Source: Apiosordaria backusii (lineage: Eukaryota; Ascomycota; Sordariomycetes; Sordariales; Lasiosphaeriaceae). Taken from it: a stretch of DNA of 64,000 bases. The stretch is from NCBI GenBank assembly GCA_030549205.1, contig JAUKTV010000007.1:1240001-1304000 (forward strand), read 5' to 3'. How positions within the stretch are numbered: the first letter of the stretch is position 1; every line of letters starts with the position of its first letter. Below the pieces are notes generated by a model. The model was not told the origin of the DNA and did no database searches. It worked only from the letters and a program-made list of their open reading frames with translations. The position numbers and the translations under genes are program-made. Of this stretch, positions 24,665-37,156 are shown piece by piece.

Positions 24665-25355
24665 GCATTCTCAGCTTACGACAGATACGAGGTATAATGG
24701 TGCTTGTCGGCCGTATAGTGAGAGGGAGGCAAAAAGGAATTATATATATCTACACAGATACAGTATGTCTTGCGAAAGTCGCACATTACGCCGTGTTGGT
24801 TCCCGAAATTCCATGCGGCTTCACGGAGGTGCATACCGTCGGGTGATGATGATCCGAGGATCTGGGACGGAAGAGCGGTTGAGCGTCGGGACTTGGAGAA
24901 CGGCTGAGATAAGCTTTGCCCGTCACTTTTAGCGCTCGATCCAATGGTTTGAGAGGACGAGTCTGGGGTTGCGCCACGCAGCAGCACCATCTGACACCCC
25001 TGCAGGTGTAACGGTGGCACTGGGGGCCTGCAGAAGGAGGTCGCTATTTCGAGGTGCAGGTGGTTAGCTGCTGCACTGCCGACCACGTTTTTGGGTTGGA
25101 GCGCAGCAGCAGAAAAAGAACAAAGAAAGCAACAAAGGCCAAGTCCGGTAACGCCGCAGCCGATTGGAAGTTACTTCTGTCTACCTGAGCACAGCCCGCC
25201 ATGACGTTTCGTTCAATAGTCTGTTGGTGCCCTGCAACACACTCATCCCGCCGCTTACCCTGTTATATACAATCCCTAGATATCCTTCGTCGATGAGAAA
25301 AATAGAGCCCTTTCTGTTTGGTTTCCGCAGCAGATCTAATACACACAACTCTAGA
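24665..25355. other. Intergenic between ORC4 and the DUF7053 gene
   Basis: This holds the ORC4 3' flank and the next promoter, with an inverted CCAAT (GATTGG near 25162) and a TTATATAC element near 25262. No gene was seen. Confidence 0.5.
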
Positions 25356-26717
25356 ATGTCGAAGCGAACAGTGTTCACAACAGTGACGGCCCTACCGCCG
25401 AATATCACACGGGAGGTAGTCGTCAACTTTCTTCACGACCATGAGGAAATGATCGATTTGAACCCACTGGTCAAGGAACGGCATCCGATCCCACCACCAC
25501 CGCACGCAAGTCTGGATGAACTAAACTGCCAATGGTTTTCTCTTACCGATAAGATCTCGTATTTACCAGGAGGGCTTGTAACGGGGGATGTCACTTATAC
25601 CTGCGCATTTCATGACCTGCCAGATGGTGTGCAGACGCATTGCTATGCGCCGGCAGGGTTGAGTATGTCTGTTTCTTTTCACAACATCGAGTTTGTCGCT
25701 AATCTAATATTCTCCAGCTATCCGCGACAAGTGGTCAGTGGGCGGCAGCCTCCCTGGTGAGGTGCCAAAACCCAGCGAACTCGGTCTCAACCTGCCTCCC
25801 ATAGGACTCTACATCCGCGAAGATGTCAACATGAAATGCAACGTGTTCATGACTGGTTTCGTGAAGAAGACACTCAAGAAGTCGCACGCCGCGCTCGTTG
25901 ACCGGCTGAAGATTAAGGCAGAAATCGCCAGCAACAAGCCTGGCAGCCAAGTCCGCGCTTCAAGCAACGCAGACCAAATTGCCATGAGCACAATCCGCAC
26001 GCCTAGCTTCAGCCAGCACATGAGCACCTCTGCACCCAACAGCCGCCCCAGTTCAGCTTCATCCTCCGCCAACAGCGCGCAATCCTCTCCGTCATGCTAC
26101 AGCGCCCAAACTAGTCCACTATGGTCTCCAACTCCGAGTAATCTTACCAGTCCACCGCAGTCTGTTAAGAGCCCCCAACTACCTACAATAGTTTCCAGCC
26201 GACGATAAAACCATACACCCCCCAACCTCAACCTACAGTACAATTCCAGTTTTCCGGCCCAACACCTACCGCCCCCTATCCAGTAACACCCCTCTTCCAG
26301 CAACCTCCACAAACCTGGCCACAACAGACACACCCACTCCGGAACGAACACTCACCCTCCCACCTACCAAGAGACCCCGAACCGCTGGATAGAAACCTCA
26401 TCCCCGACCCTCTACGCGTCCCCCAACACAACACCCAAGACGCCCTATGGCAGGCATTAGGCGGCAAACATCAGAGATCTTGTTCGACGGGCAGCATCAA
26501 TTCCGGGAATGGCACTGCCCCCAATGCTGGGTTGCAACAACAACCACAAAAACAACCCCGAAGCCGTGCGGGGTCAAATGTCAGCCAGCCCCAGAGGCAG
26601 TACCCAGAAATGAACCCCTACGAGGAGCTTCTTCCTTCGCAGAGGCAGGAGGAAGAGAAGAGAGAGTCTCAAAGTAGCGCTACATTGAGGGGACCTTTTG
26701 TTCCCGAGATTCTTTAG
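25356..26717 (+). CDS. DUF7053 domain protein with disordered C-terminal tail
   Basis: The N-terminal region, MSKRTVFTTVTALPPNI then IDLNPLV, YLPGGL, APAGL, REDVNMKCNVFMTGFVKKTLKK, matches the fungal DUF7053 family, which has no established function. Exon 1 is 25356-25662. A 55-bp intron (25663-25717; GTATGT, CTAAT branch, CCAG) precedes exon 2. The main frame stops at TAA 26206-26208 after SSRR. From 26169 onward, however, a neighbouring frame stays open for about 180 codons. It reads as a natural low-complexity tail (QPTIKPYTPQPQP ... NPYEELLPSQRQEEEKRE ... GPFVPEIL) and ends at TAG 26715-26717. One extra C in the 5-C run at 26172-26176 would join both parts. The feature is drawn to 26717 on that view; a strict reading ends at 26208. 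Confidence 0.8.
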
Positions 26718-28560
26718 GCTCTATTCACTCTGCACTTCAGGGCTGACGAGGGATTCCTTTTGTTCCGAGATGCTCTAGACATTTGGCCCCTCACTTAGCA
26801 CTGACGGGGTGGCTATGGGGGGTGGCTGGATAGTGGGGTTGGGATGCAAGATGGCTGGAAGATGAAAGTGCCGGGGAAAATGGCGTCATTCTATTGTTCA
26901 TTGTCGCTAGGAATGGGGTTTCGGCTAGGTTTGGCTGGGTTTGGGTGAGTCGGGGATATGGCCGGTATCTGATGTCTTTGTTCAGTGTGGGCTGGGTGTG
27001 GGCTGGGTAGGGCAAAGTTCCCGGCCACGAAAAGTCACGACAGCCACTACAGCCCCGTCTGTTTGGTCGGGACCGGGGTTAGATTTGGGGTGATGAATGG
27101 AACGGAGACGGGGTATGGGGAGGATAAGGCGGAGAGAAATACCTGGGTTGAGTGTATTGGCGGGGTTGAGGTTTGATGCTGGAATATTGTAAATGTCTAT
27201 AGATACCCTTATGCAAATCTTTTTGTTCTTTTTAGTCACTATGGCAGTGCGAGAGAGGCTGAGGCCATGTGATATTCACGGCAAGGAAGGCTGAGCAAGG
27301 AGCGCGAGGAGGAGGAAGAACAAAGACGGGGCGGGCACGGAGTTAACTTCCAGGGCCCTGAAGTCATAGTTGTGAGCACGTTCTATTGTTGGAATCAAGA
27401 TGACGTGACAATGCGGGTAATCGTCGAGGTACAGTACATTGACCAAAAGATAAGCATTTGCTTGGCAAGATGTGATTGATGTACTGCTACTGCCAGAGAG
27501 GTTGGTGGCTTTGAGAAGGTGTAGGGAAAGCTCAGCCCCGTGTCAAGCTGAATCAACTTCAAATGAAAGTAACCTGAGTGGTGTGGCCATGGGATTACAA
27601 TAGCTTGAATGCAGGATTTCGGCCCCTTTCAATATCGGATATCGAAGTATTATACCGACGCTATTTTAATCTATTGGCTGAATCACCCAGATCACCACGC
27701 CTTTGAACCAATCCAGCCACTTGAACTCTTACCCCTTTTAAGCCTCCTTACGACTCCCAACAGAGCAGAGACTAGCACATAGAGCCCACTCTCGAAATAG
27801 GTAACTTTCAACACATAGCCAGCCTGTGTTCCTTACATGATATAAATAGAGTACATGAATCCCCTTTCCAACAATCCTAGTATCCGATAAAAGAACAAAA
27901 TGATGTGCGTGTACCCCCTAACCTAGTCCCAGTATCCCACCCCAAAACTCCAATCCCAGAAATCCCTAATGTTGCTGTCCAGCACCCACTCCCTTATAGA
28001 AGCTTTTCGGCCGAAACCACCCAAGAAAGAAAACAAAGCAAGAAACGGCCCGAAACCCATTCACCGGACATCGCCGAAAAGAGCACGCCCCCTGAGAACA
28101 ATGGCGGGACCTACCCTAATCGGCAACCATAGCTCCAAAACCACCCGGCCAACCGGTAAAGACAAAGAAAAGAAAGATAATAACCCACGCCTTGACCAAT
28201 TCCACCCGGCCATCTCCCCGCCCAACTAGCAAAAATTCCCGTGATAAGACCCCAAGAAGAAAGAAAAGAACCGGGACCGAGCTTGTCCCGCCTCCTTCCC
28301 TTCCGAGCGTAAGATAAGGTAGGGGCGGAGTTAGATCCGCTTGTATTCGAAATGTACTTCAAGTCCCATGAGAAAAGAGGGGGAACTTCTAGAACAGGTC
28401 CAACCCCTGAGAAATCTGGGACTGACGACAACCCACGAGGGATGTGTGATCAGGGGTAAAAGGGGCACGACGAATCTGGAAATAAGGAGGCGGCGAAACA
28501 TCGTAGCAGAGTTGTAATTCCAGTGACGTGCATGGTGATGACGATAATGATGCCCAAAGT
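26718..28560. other. Intergenic
   Basis: 1.8 kb between two convergent genes. No frame shows convincing coding character and no repeat family was recognised. Confidence 0.5.
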
Positions 28561-29000
28561 TTAAAGCAGCATAGCCCCCCCAACAATCGCCCCGACAACG
28601 CCCAGCAGACCCCTAATCACGGTGCCGGCTGTTTGGGCTGAGCCAGCAGAGACAAGGATGTACCCCTCTGAGTCTTCACCAGCAAAGCCGGAGAAGCGGT
28701 TGGAGCCCAGGCCGAGGTCTGTTGGGGAGGGGGCGCCTGCGCGGAGGATCTAAACGGGGTATGTTAGTATCTAGGTACTTAGCCAAATAAACAGGGGGGT
28801 TGGTATATAGAGATTGTAATGATAGGGGAAAGGGGGGTAACATGGGGAGTACATACGCCAGTCTCGGCCGCTTGAACGGTGACGAGGGTTGAGTTGGAGG
28901 GGATTTGTCTGCGGTAGGCCGCGGGCTGTTGTTGCTCTGAGGTAGCAGAGGCGGAGGCCAAAGAGGCTGTGAGGAGGAGAATAGGGGCGAGGAGTTGCAT
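28561..29000 (-). CDS. Small GPI-anchored cell-surface protein
   Basis: The predicted 110-aa protein begins MQLLAPILLLTASLASASA, a clear signal peptide. It ends in GTVIRGLLGVVGAIVGGAMLL, a hydrophobic C-terminus without charged residues after it, preceded by small residues (SAGSAQT) suitable as an omega site. That is the layout of a GPI-anchored wall or membrane protein. Exon 1 (29000-28857, 48 codons) and exon 2 (28749-28561) flank a 107-bp intron with a GTATGT donor, an ATACTAACA branch and a TTTAG acceptor, in phase 0. There are no cysteines and no catalytic domain, so it is probably structural or a cell-surface decoration. No named family was recognised. Confidence 0.75.
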
Positions 29001-30428
29001 TTTGAGTGGTGGTGTTTGTTTTGTGGTGAAGTCTGATATAATGTGTGGGTAGTTGTGCGTTGAGTTGATAAGTGGAGATGTGATCGTTGTAATCTGAGCC
29101 GTGAAGATGTAAGGAGTGTATACGACGGTGATACCCAAGGTCCGGAACTGATAAGAGCGCGACAGTCAGTCCATTTTATCTTCCGTTTTGTTGTAGTCCA
29201 TCCCTAGATTGCCCCCTCTTCATCATGGCATGGCAACGACCATACATTGTCCCAGCACTCCGGTTCACCACCATGACCCGTCCATCAATTCCGCCCACCG
29301 TTATGAAACAGCCAATGAGCTGCCCAACTCATCAAAACAATTACTCTTTTGTAAATACCAGTGTAAGGTATGTCGTAAATTCTTCAGCTCGAACTCACTG
29401 CGTAAAAATGCGGGGAGCATTCCAGTTGACAAGTTGATAAAACGGCATCTTCACGCCTCGCCAAGGGTGTTTGCATTCCTCACTTCCCATCACCCCCTTC
29501 CCCCGTCACTTACATCGCATCAAAATTGTTTACTTTCACCTTCCTCACACCCAATCAAACAGAACCCAGAAACTTGGTTAAAGTAGTAATTTCTTTTTAA
29601 TTCATATCCTGTCAACAAACACCCCCAATCCCAACCCCAACCCCATCTTATGAGAGGTCTGGTTTGTCCGTCAATCTTTTCTTCACATCATCGTCGTTGG
29701 TATGTATTCCCCTCTTGACACTTCGTCACTAGCATCATCCCAAGCGCCGTTTTAATGAACCTCTTTCCATCTCCTTCCCTCTTAACCATCCACTCACCCA
29801 CTCATCAATACGCATGGTGCTTCGTGACAAAAGGAGAATTCCAGATCTCCCCTTTCCAACCTTCCCTGCCAGACCTCCCTAGTTTCGCAATGATGAATGA
29901 ACAAAAAACAGAAAGACGTCGTGTGTGCGTGTGTGTGTGTGGTGAGTTTGCCCCAAGAAAAAAAAAAAGACAGGTATAATATGTAATGCCGATGATCAGC
30001 TTTCTCCCCCATCTATGCTACCAGACCAACCCAACTCTCCTCCCCCCAAAAAAAACAACAAAAAAAAACGCCATGTGATTTCCCCTTTCCCCAATTTCGT
30101 GATCAAGACATCCCCAAAGAGCCAACAAGAAAAAGGGAAATTTGATGGTGATTTGTATTAGTAGGACAGAAATATTCTATCGTCATGAGAAGTAGAAAGA
30201 TCATCTCATTGAAGCAGCCAGTGGTCCCCAAAACCTGCTGCTCCTTCAAATTGCGCGTGTGCACGCAAATCCAGACGGCTGGAATATGTTGCATTATTCT
30301 GGCTACACGTTGTGCATATTGCCAGTGTTTTGATCGTGTGAGGAGACTCGGTGCATGACCGCTCTTCACTGCAGATCCTGCCAGGACCGCGAAAACCGCA
30401 ACCGTCTCAACGAGAGCCGTTTGAATGG
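29001..30428. other. Intergenic with GT microsatellite
   Basis: This contains the promoter of the GPI-protein gene and the 3' flank of the RGS gene. A GT tract interrupted once by C occupies 29921-29940, and A-runs follow at 29957-30068. No gene was seen. Confidence 0.5.
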
Positions 30429-32668
30429 TCACTTGCGGTTCGACCTGCTCTGGCTCCGTTCTGGTACGCGGCCCTGGCCCTGGCCGACTCCGATCGTATC
30501 AAAGTTGTAGTTCTTGAGTGTTTGTTCATACTTGGGGCTGCGCAAAAACTTGGGTACGGAGTCCTGGTGGTCTAGTTAGCAAAGTGTGTTGATGTGCCAG
30601 GAGAGAACAAAAACTTACGCTAGCCATCAGCTTGAAGACGGCGTTTTGGGCATCCTCAAAGAGAGCCGTGACCTCGTGGAGCGTGTCAATCATGGCAACA
30701 TCCTGTCCCACTGCCTTAGTCATGCGGGTAGCGAGGTTGTTGCGCAGCTGATGATCAATATTGAGCTCGCAAGGAGAGCCGGGAGCCAGGAATGCATTAT
30801 AAATGCCATAAGCCTGGGCCATAATCTCCTTGATCCCGTCAAGAGACGAGGCATTGGCAGGGGTCCTTTGGACCGACTTAATGGCTGTCCTGCACTGGCG
30901 CACAAACTCGTCGACATCGATATAGAAAGACAGGTTCTCTTCGCAGTGCGTTTCACGGAGGTTCTCGCGGAACAGCAACCGCAGCGCGGGGTCGTTGAGA
31001 ATCTTGTCCAGCCGTTGCGTGTTGGAATCCTTGGCGATGCCACTTCGGCCACCACCATGACCTTCGCTTTCTGACTGCCGCCCCCTGGCCAGACCGCCGT
31101 TCACGAGATCCCTACCCTTGGCCGTAACCTGATAAATGGCGTATTTTGTTGGTTGGAAAAGATTGTGAGCGGGATACTGGGCCATGTGGGAGCGATCTTG
31201 TTGGACGGCTTCCATGAGGTCGTATTCCACGAACAGAGAAGCAATTTCGATGGTTTCCCGGCGGTCCACCGTGGTCGAGCAGTCCATCAACCAATCGGTT
31301 GCCGATTTTCCGGTAAAGGTATCCTTGAATGTCTTGCCGCCAACCTTGCGCTCCGCAGCCATCTTAACACCAGTAAGGCCATCCTTGTAATCGCTCAACG
31401 AGTCTGAGTCGGCCGAGCTTACGCTGCTCTTTACATTGGGGCCATTAGCACCAATGAATCTCCGGAAAATAACCTCGATTGTGCCCCGGTCCGTAAGCAG
31501 CTTGTCGGTTTGCCCATCACGCTCCAGCGATACCAGCTGTGGGAGCGAGGCGCCAACGAGCTCGCCAACCTGTTTTTGCTGAATACCGTTCCTTGAGCAG
31601 AAGCGATCCAAAATGGAAATACCCTTGGGCGTGAGCTGCCATACTGAACCCTTCATTGTGTATACCTGCTGATACCTGCCATCCGCCGACTCAATAAACC
31701 GCGCTTCCAGAAACCTTTGGCAAATCGAACGAGCCATGTCCTTAGCCATGGAAAACGTCGTTGTCGTGGTGGTTGTTACAATCCTGGAGGGGTCCTTGGG
31801 ATCCGGCATCCGGTTGGACTGGGAGAATTTGAGGGATCCAAGATTGTTGATGGCATCTTCAGACAAAAAGGTGTGCTCAATCTTGGTCAGCCGTACACGG
31901 TGAGCCGAAAGTGGAAGAAGGCTGACAATCAGTGTCGCAAATAAATCCTTGAAGTCCTATACTTGCTAGTTAGCACCAAGTTTACCTCCACACACGATGC
32001 AAGCACAAAGAAATGCGTTGGAGAAAACCGACTTTGGTAAACGGCCTATCATCATCCGTCATGCGAAGTAACCGCGACGATGTTTGGTGCATTTTGTTGT
32101 CTAATCGACCGACAAAAGTCGGCTCGGGTCTGGTGGGATCTGTTTCGCTGTAAGGTTGCGACGGGGGATTCCTCGGGCTCAGCTGCTTGCCGGCCGCCGA
32201 AGACGACGGGATCGGATTCGTAAAGTACGACTGCGATGCTGATCGGACGCTGCGAGAAGATCTCTCGGGACTCGACTGGCCAGATTGGATACCACTGGCA
32301 GCAGCGAGGGTGGCGAGAGTTTCGGGCCCAGTCGAGAGGCGACTGAGCGATTGGCGCGAACGAACTCTGGGCTCGGATTTGCCCGAGAGTGTTCTGTCAA
32401 AGAAACCAAAAAAACCGCCAGCCCGCAACGAGGTGGTGGAAGGGCTGCTGGAGTGGTGGGAGCGGTGGGCGATGGGGGGTGATGGTGATGAGGATGTGGA
32501 GGGGGGGGTGGGTGTGGATGTGGACACGGCGACTGGTGGTGCTGGAACTTGGGTAGCCAACAGACCGACGGGCGATTGGGAGTCGCGGCGGAGGATGGGC
32601 GAGTCGTCGAGTGAGGCTACAGTTGAGAGTTTATTATCGGTAGTCGGTGTGTTGGACGTCGCGGCCAT
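30429..32668 (-). CDS. rgs-1: Regulator of G-protein signalling, FlbA/RGS-1 type
   Basis: FlbA-type RGS proteins accelerate GTP hydrolysis on a G-alpha subunit and so balance vegetative growth against conidiation. Three exons, 32668-32033, 31956-30619 and 30563-30429, encode about 702 aa, close to known FlbA orthologues. The N-terminal 200 residues are Ser/Pro-rich. Two DEP domains follow, the first beginning near DFKDLFATLIVSLLPLSAH (about residue 213), the second with FTGKSATDWLMD (about 425). The RGS domain begins near RLDKILNDPALRLLF (about 528) and contains CEENLSFYIDVDEFV. The last exon adds DSVPKFLRSPKYEQ... and ends SRSNRK. Intron 1 (31957-32032) uses an atypical GTCGGT donor but keeps phase and joins FTK to DFKD. 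Intron 2 (30564-30618) has GTAAGT and GCTAACTAG. A very long gene-free region lies upstream. Confidence 0.94.
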
Positions 32669-35600
32669 CTACTAACAACTACGCATTGCAATCGGTGGAA
32701 TATTCTATGGGAAGGGTGTGCGTGCCGCGGCGGGACTGGCTGGTTCAAATAAAAAGGGCTCGAGGGGTCAAGACAAAATAGCGTGGGTGCATGGGTGGGC
32801 TATGGGCTCTTGGCTCATGGGCAGGTGGGTGCAGTGCGGAATACACACCTCTCGCCAAGTCATGTACAGGTACCCAAGAGCCAAGGAAGGGAGGCCAAGG
32901 TACTCTCTCTGCCGCTTGCCGTTTAGCGAAACTTGGGCGCCTTCCTGGGTTGGCTGATGCTTGCTCACTCAAACAAAGAAGCAGCTCGGCGTCGGACATG
33001 AACACGGTGCCCACTCTCAGTCTTTTGCTCTTTTGAGCCTTCTCTTGAGAAATTGTGGTGTTGCGGCGGGATTCTCTGTTCCAATTCTTCATTGGTACAT
33101 ATAAAAAGTGGCTGTCAATTAAAGCTCAAATCCCAGCGCATGGCCGTGTTTCAGGATCTCACCAGTCTGAACAGAGTGCTGGGTTAGGTCGAAAGCTGTC
33201 AACGGCCCGGGTCTGCCCACATGCTCAGCCGTTCAATTTCTTGAAATAACGTATACACTAAACTTGGAAAGCTGCCCTCTCTCTCTCAAGCAGCCTCTTA
33301 CCGCTTTGTGGAGGCCCAGGAACTTCATCAACGGCGTTGCAGCATGAATAACGTATCCGCTCTCACATCAAGCGAGCTGCAGTCGCGTGGAACATGGTCC
33401 TCCAATCAATCCCATTCTTTTTCTCGTTGGATTTCATTGATTGACCAGAGATTCCGCTCAAGACCGCCACTTTCCGTGTTACCGCCGACGCTCATGTGGC
33501 GGTTTCTTTTGTTTTTTTAGTAAGGCGGTGGCTTGAAAATGTGGGCGGTGACCGCGGTGACGGAGCGCCGATGAGAGCGCGAGTGAGCGAGCAGGGAGCG
33601 GGAAGCACAGGAGCCATGTGGTGGAGCGAATGCTATGCCGAACAAGGCACATGGCTTACAGGGTTTCTCCTTTGCAGGGGTATCATACACAGCCTAGCCC
33701 GTTTGGAACAAAAGACGCCCCTCACTTGGTGGAACCACACAGTGGGAGAGGACCCATCTGATTGAGGGTCACAGTCTTCAGCACCGCAACAAATGGACAA
33801 TTCTTCTCGTAATCCCACCCACCGCCTCCTCTTTTGGGCTCCCGCCAGTGGGCTCGCTCCAAGCCAGCAGAACCCTGGTCTCCTCCCCCACCGCCCAGCT
33901 TTCATCTCAACGAGAAACCATCTCAACAGCGAAGCATCTGAACAGCTCACCACCACTGGACGCGCTTGCCGATCCTTCAACTGACTCTTGCGAGGTGCTT
34001 CCATTCACACCGTCGCCCGGTTCTTAGAACCGTGCGTTTTTTTCTTCCGCCATTTTGCAACGCCAAAATATGATCGTCAGATTTGGAAACAGCTATAATT
34101 GGAAGACAGGAAGCCATGATTGATCTGCAGGCTGGTTCCAGACCCCACGCCCAAACTATCCGCCTTCTGCTTCTTGACGATTGTTCTGATATCACATTTT
34201 CCATGCGCTGCGTGCATACTCTCAAACTTCTGTGAGAAGTCGTATTTTGAAAAAGTGGATCCTTGGCCGGAATGGGACGCATGAATGTGGACTTCTAGGG
34301 GCTCTGTTCCAAAAGCTTCACTCCGCCTTTTGCAAGTTTCAAAGAACATTGACGAAGTTTTTGATGATGATGCACACGTGAGCTTCGTATATGTGTTCGG
34401 CGACCTGTTCATCATTCGGGTATAGCTTGCGAGAAAGGGTCCGGGCTCGCTGGTAGGGCTTATTCTACCAGGTCCTTAGTGTAGTGGACGATGGGAAAGT
34501 GACCGGCGACTATGTTTCGCATATCTAACCCTTGCAATCCTTTTGTATCCTTGCTAAAACATTTTATCTAGGACGATAAGAGAATCCCGATGTCATAAGC
34601 CGCATGATTATAACACTTTGTAACTTTAGGGTTATTGGTGAGGTTTTCTGTTTCTTTGTGCACATACAGAACGGCCAAGGTAAACGGTTGTTTCGCAGGC
34701 TCTCCGCTCGCATCAACACCATCATTTCAGGTCCCCACTGTCAAACTCTCCGAACCTCGACCTGTCAAGCGCTGATAAGCAGTTCAGCTGACGTAATAGC
34801 CAGTTTCGAATTTTGAAAGTGGAATAATGTGCAAAAGAGGAAATTTCGGACGCTCCGAACGGTGAAGTGAGAGTGGGAGCTTCAGCGCTGGGGGCCATCA
34901 CTGTACATTAGGTGTACACTAATCGCTCATGATCTGATACAGCCCTCAGTGGAGGCTCTCGGTTGATCGGTCGCTCAACCTCCACCGAAAACCACCACGT
35001 GAGGGGAATCTTATCAGTATCTCCGGCGGGATGTGTCGTCGACTCCATCAACCCCCACCTTGGTCATCTCGGCACAACTGATGGGTTGTCGATAGACGGT
35101 GGCGTTTTCCTCCGGCACAATCACATCGCGCACGCAACCATCGGATCTCCGTTTCCCAAAAAGCAACGCGAAAAATACCACGTTTTTCTTCTCAGGGCTC
35201 CTTGCATGTTGCCATGTTGCTGTATGTACGTCAGATTTGTGCGGGGAATACAGCAAGGGGGTCACCGCATCCTGCTGATCGTATCAGGAAAGCCGTCAAT
35301 TTCCAACAATGCAAAAGCCAACTGGCAGAAAAAAACTGACAGAATGTGAGAATTCACAACAAACTTTGCAAGACCGGTGTGATTGCGAGAGCGTCTGCCT
35401 TTTGAATGGTCATGATACCCTTGCCCTCTGTTCCATACCGCCATTTGAAAGACTCCAATTTCAAAGCTTTGGATGCAGCCATTGGGTCCAGCGTGGGATA
35501 ACCACTAGGCAGCCGACGATCTTTGCCAAAGCCAGCAAGAGCTCAGAAAAAAACTTCTTCAGCGACTGATTCACGGCTTTCATGATTCATCAACAAGCTC

Positions 35601-36183
35601 TGGACTGATGATGCAGGTTCATGCTCTCACCGTCCCCATTCCGGGATGCGCTTCCCGATCACTTTATCGCTGTGATCGACAATTGGAGCGGCTACGGACT
35701 TTCGACGGCAATAGCAGAGATGCGACTCTAGAACTTGGTTGAATGAACACCAACACCGCAACGTTCGGCGAAGGTAACCGGAGGGAATCATCCTAAAATC
35801 CAAACCACCTAACCCACTTCCAATTAGCTGATCGTCAACCCCATGGGAAAAGAAGCATTTCTTCTCGACATCGAACTGATGCGATGCAACGACCGATCTC
35901 TTTGCCGATGATGAAAAGGTGTCGATGGCAGCGGCGGGAGGAGATGCTCCTCTTGTGTGGAAACAGACAAGGTGGGGATCCAGGGTGGGCTATCTGGAAG
36001 AAGGAGGGGTTCTTCAGAAGGCGTTGCTCCCTGTAATTTTGGGCGAGAACAGCGGTGCGATGTACCAGTACTTTCAACGCCACGTGGTATCTCTGCTCAC
36101 CCTCAAGCTTGGCCGCCTGAGTGGAGACAAAACTGAGGGAGAGAACGACTGATAACTCTTGCGCGACAACCCCCGCAGCCGCA

Positions 36184-36220
36184 CCTGGCCTGCACACCCG
36201 GCTGCCACGTGCAGGCCAGG
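36184..36220. repeat. Perfect 12-bp hairpin spanning a CACGTG box
   Basis: CCTGGCCTGCAC at 36184-36195 is the exact reverse complement of GTGCAGGCCAGG at 36209-36220, with a 13-nt loop. The palindromic E-box CACGTG (36206-36211) overlaps the right arm. Confidence 0.85.
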
Positions 36221-37111
36221 GGGGTCCGCAACAATTGACGACGACGAGGCTACGCTACCATCAACACCTACCTACCTTACCGTCGCAATAGCTTGAAAAC
36301 CCCAGTGTCCTCAATTCGAGACTGCTCCTTCGAGACTCCAACCTCACTTTATTGGCAAATTAAGCATCTCACCGCCTCACATCTATCAGCAACTTTTCTC
36401 ATCTTTTTCATCTACCTCGAAAGGAAAGGCAGGGGGCTAAGGCGGTATCGACTATGCCCCTCCTCTGGCCCCCCATCCAACCAACAACACCACCCAACCC
36501 CAAACTTTTTCTCAAAAAAAACCACATGGCAAGACAGCCGGGAAGATCCCCTGCCAAGCGGCGGCGCGCGCGTGGCCAGCCATGAGGTTCCAACCAACCA
36601 GCCAGTCAAGACATAGCAATTTTTTTGTCTTTCCCGTTGGGAACAAGTGAGCATGGCACACACGCGCGCGGGCGGCGACAAAATCTGTTCCAAACTGGTG
36701 GAACCATCGGCATTGACATTGCAGTTTTATATATTCGCTCTAAACAAAAAGTAAGGCACACCGCATATGCGCAAACAATTGGTCCGTTCAAGCCGCCCGA
36801 TTATGCGGGCTTTTCTCCTTTGAGAAAGACTGCATCAAACCTACCTAATCTAAGTATCTTCATCAGTATGTTTCCTAGACAAGAAGTAAAAGAGGCCAGA
36901 ACAACCGAGACATTACAGCCCACAAACTCGAGAATGTTATCTCCTCAAATTTCATCAGACCACCATGACCAAACAAACTCGATCCATCCATCCGGTCCAT
37001 CCATCCCAGCCAAGCCAAGCTACTATATCAAACACGTTTTTCTTTTTTGTTTTGTTCGAGAATGGATAACCCCAGATTAAATCAACCGCTAGGGTCTCAA
37101 AGGGCTGAAAA

Positions 37112-37114
<3 letters not shown>

Positions 37115-37154
<40 letters not shown>
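37115..37154. repeat. Poly(A) tract of 40
   Basis: Forty uninterrupted A residues on the plus strand. No upstream coding element or flanking target duplication was recognised, so a retroposed tail is not established. Long dA:dT tracts also act as nucleosome-excluding promoter elements. Confidence 0.9.
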
Positions 37155-37156
<2 letters not shown>

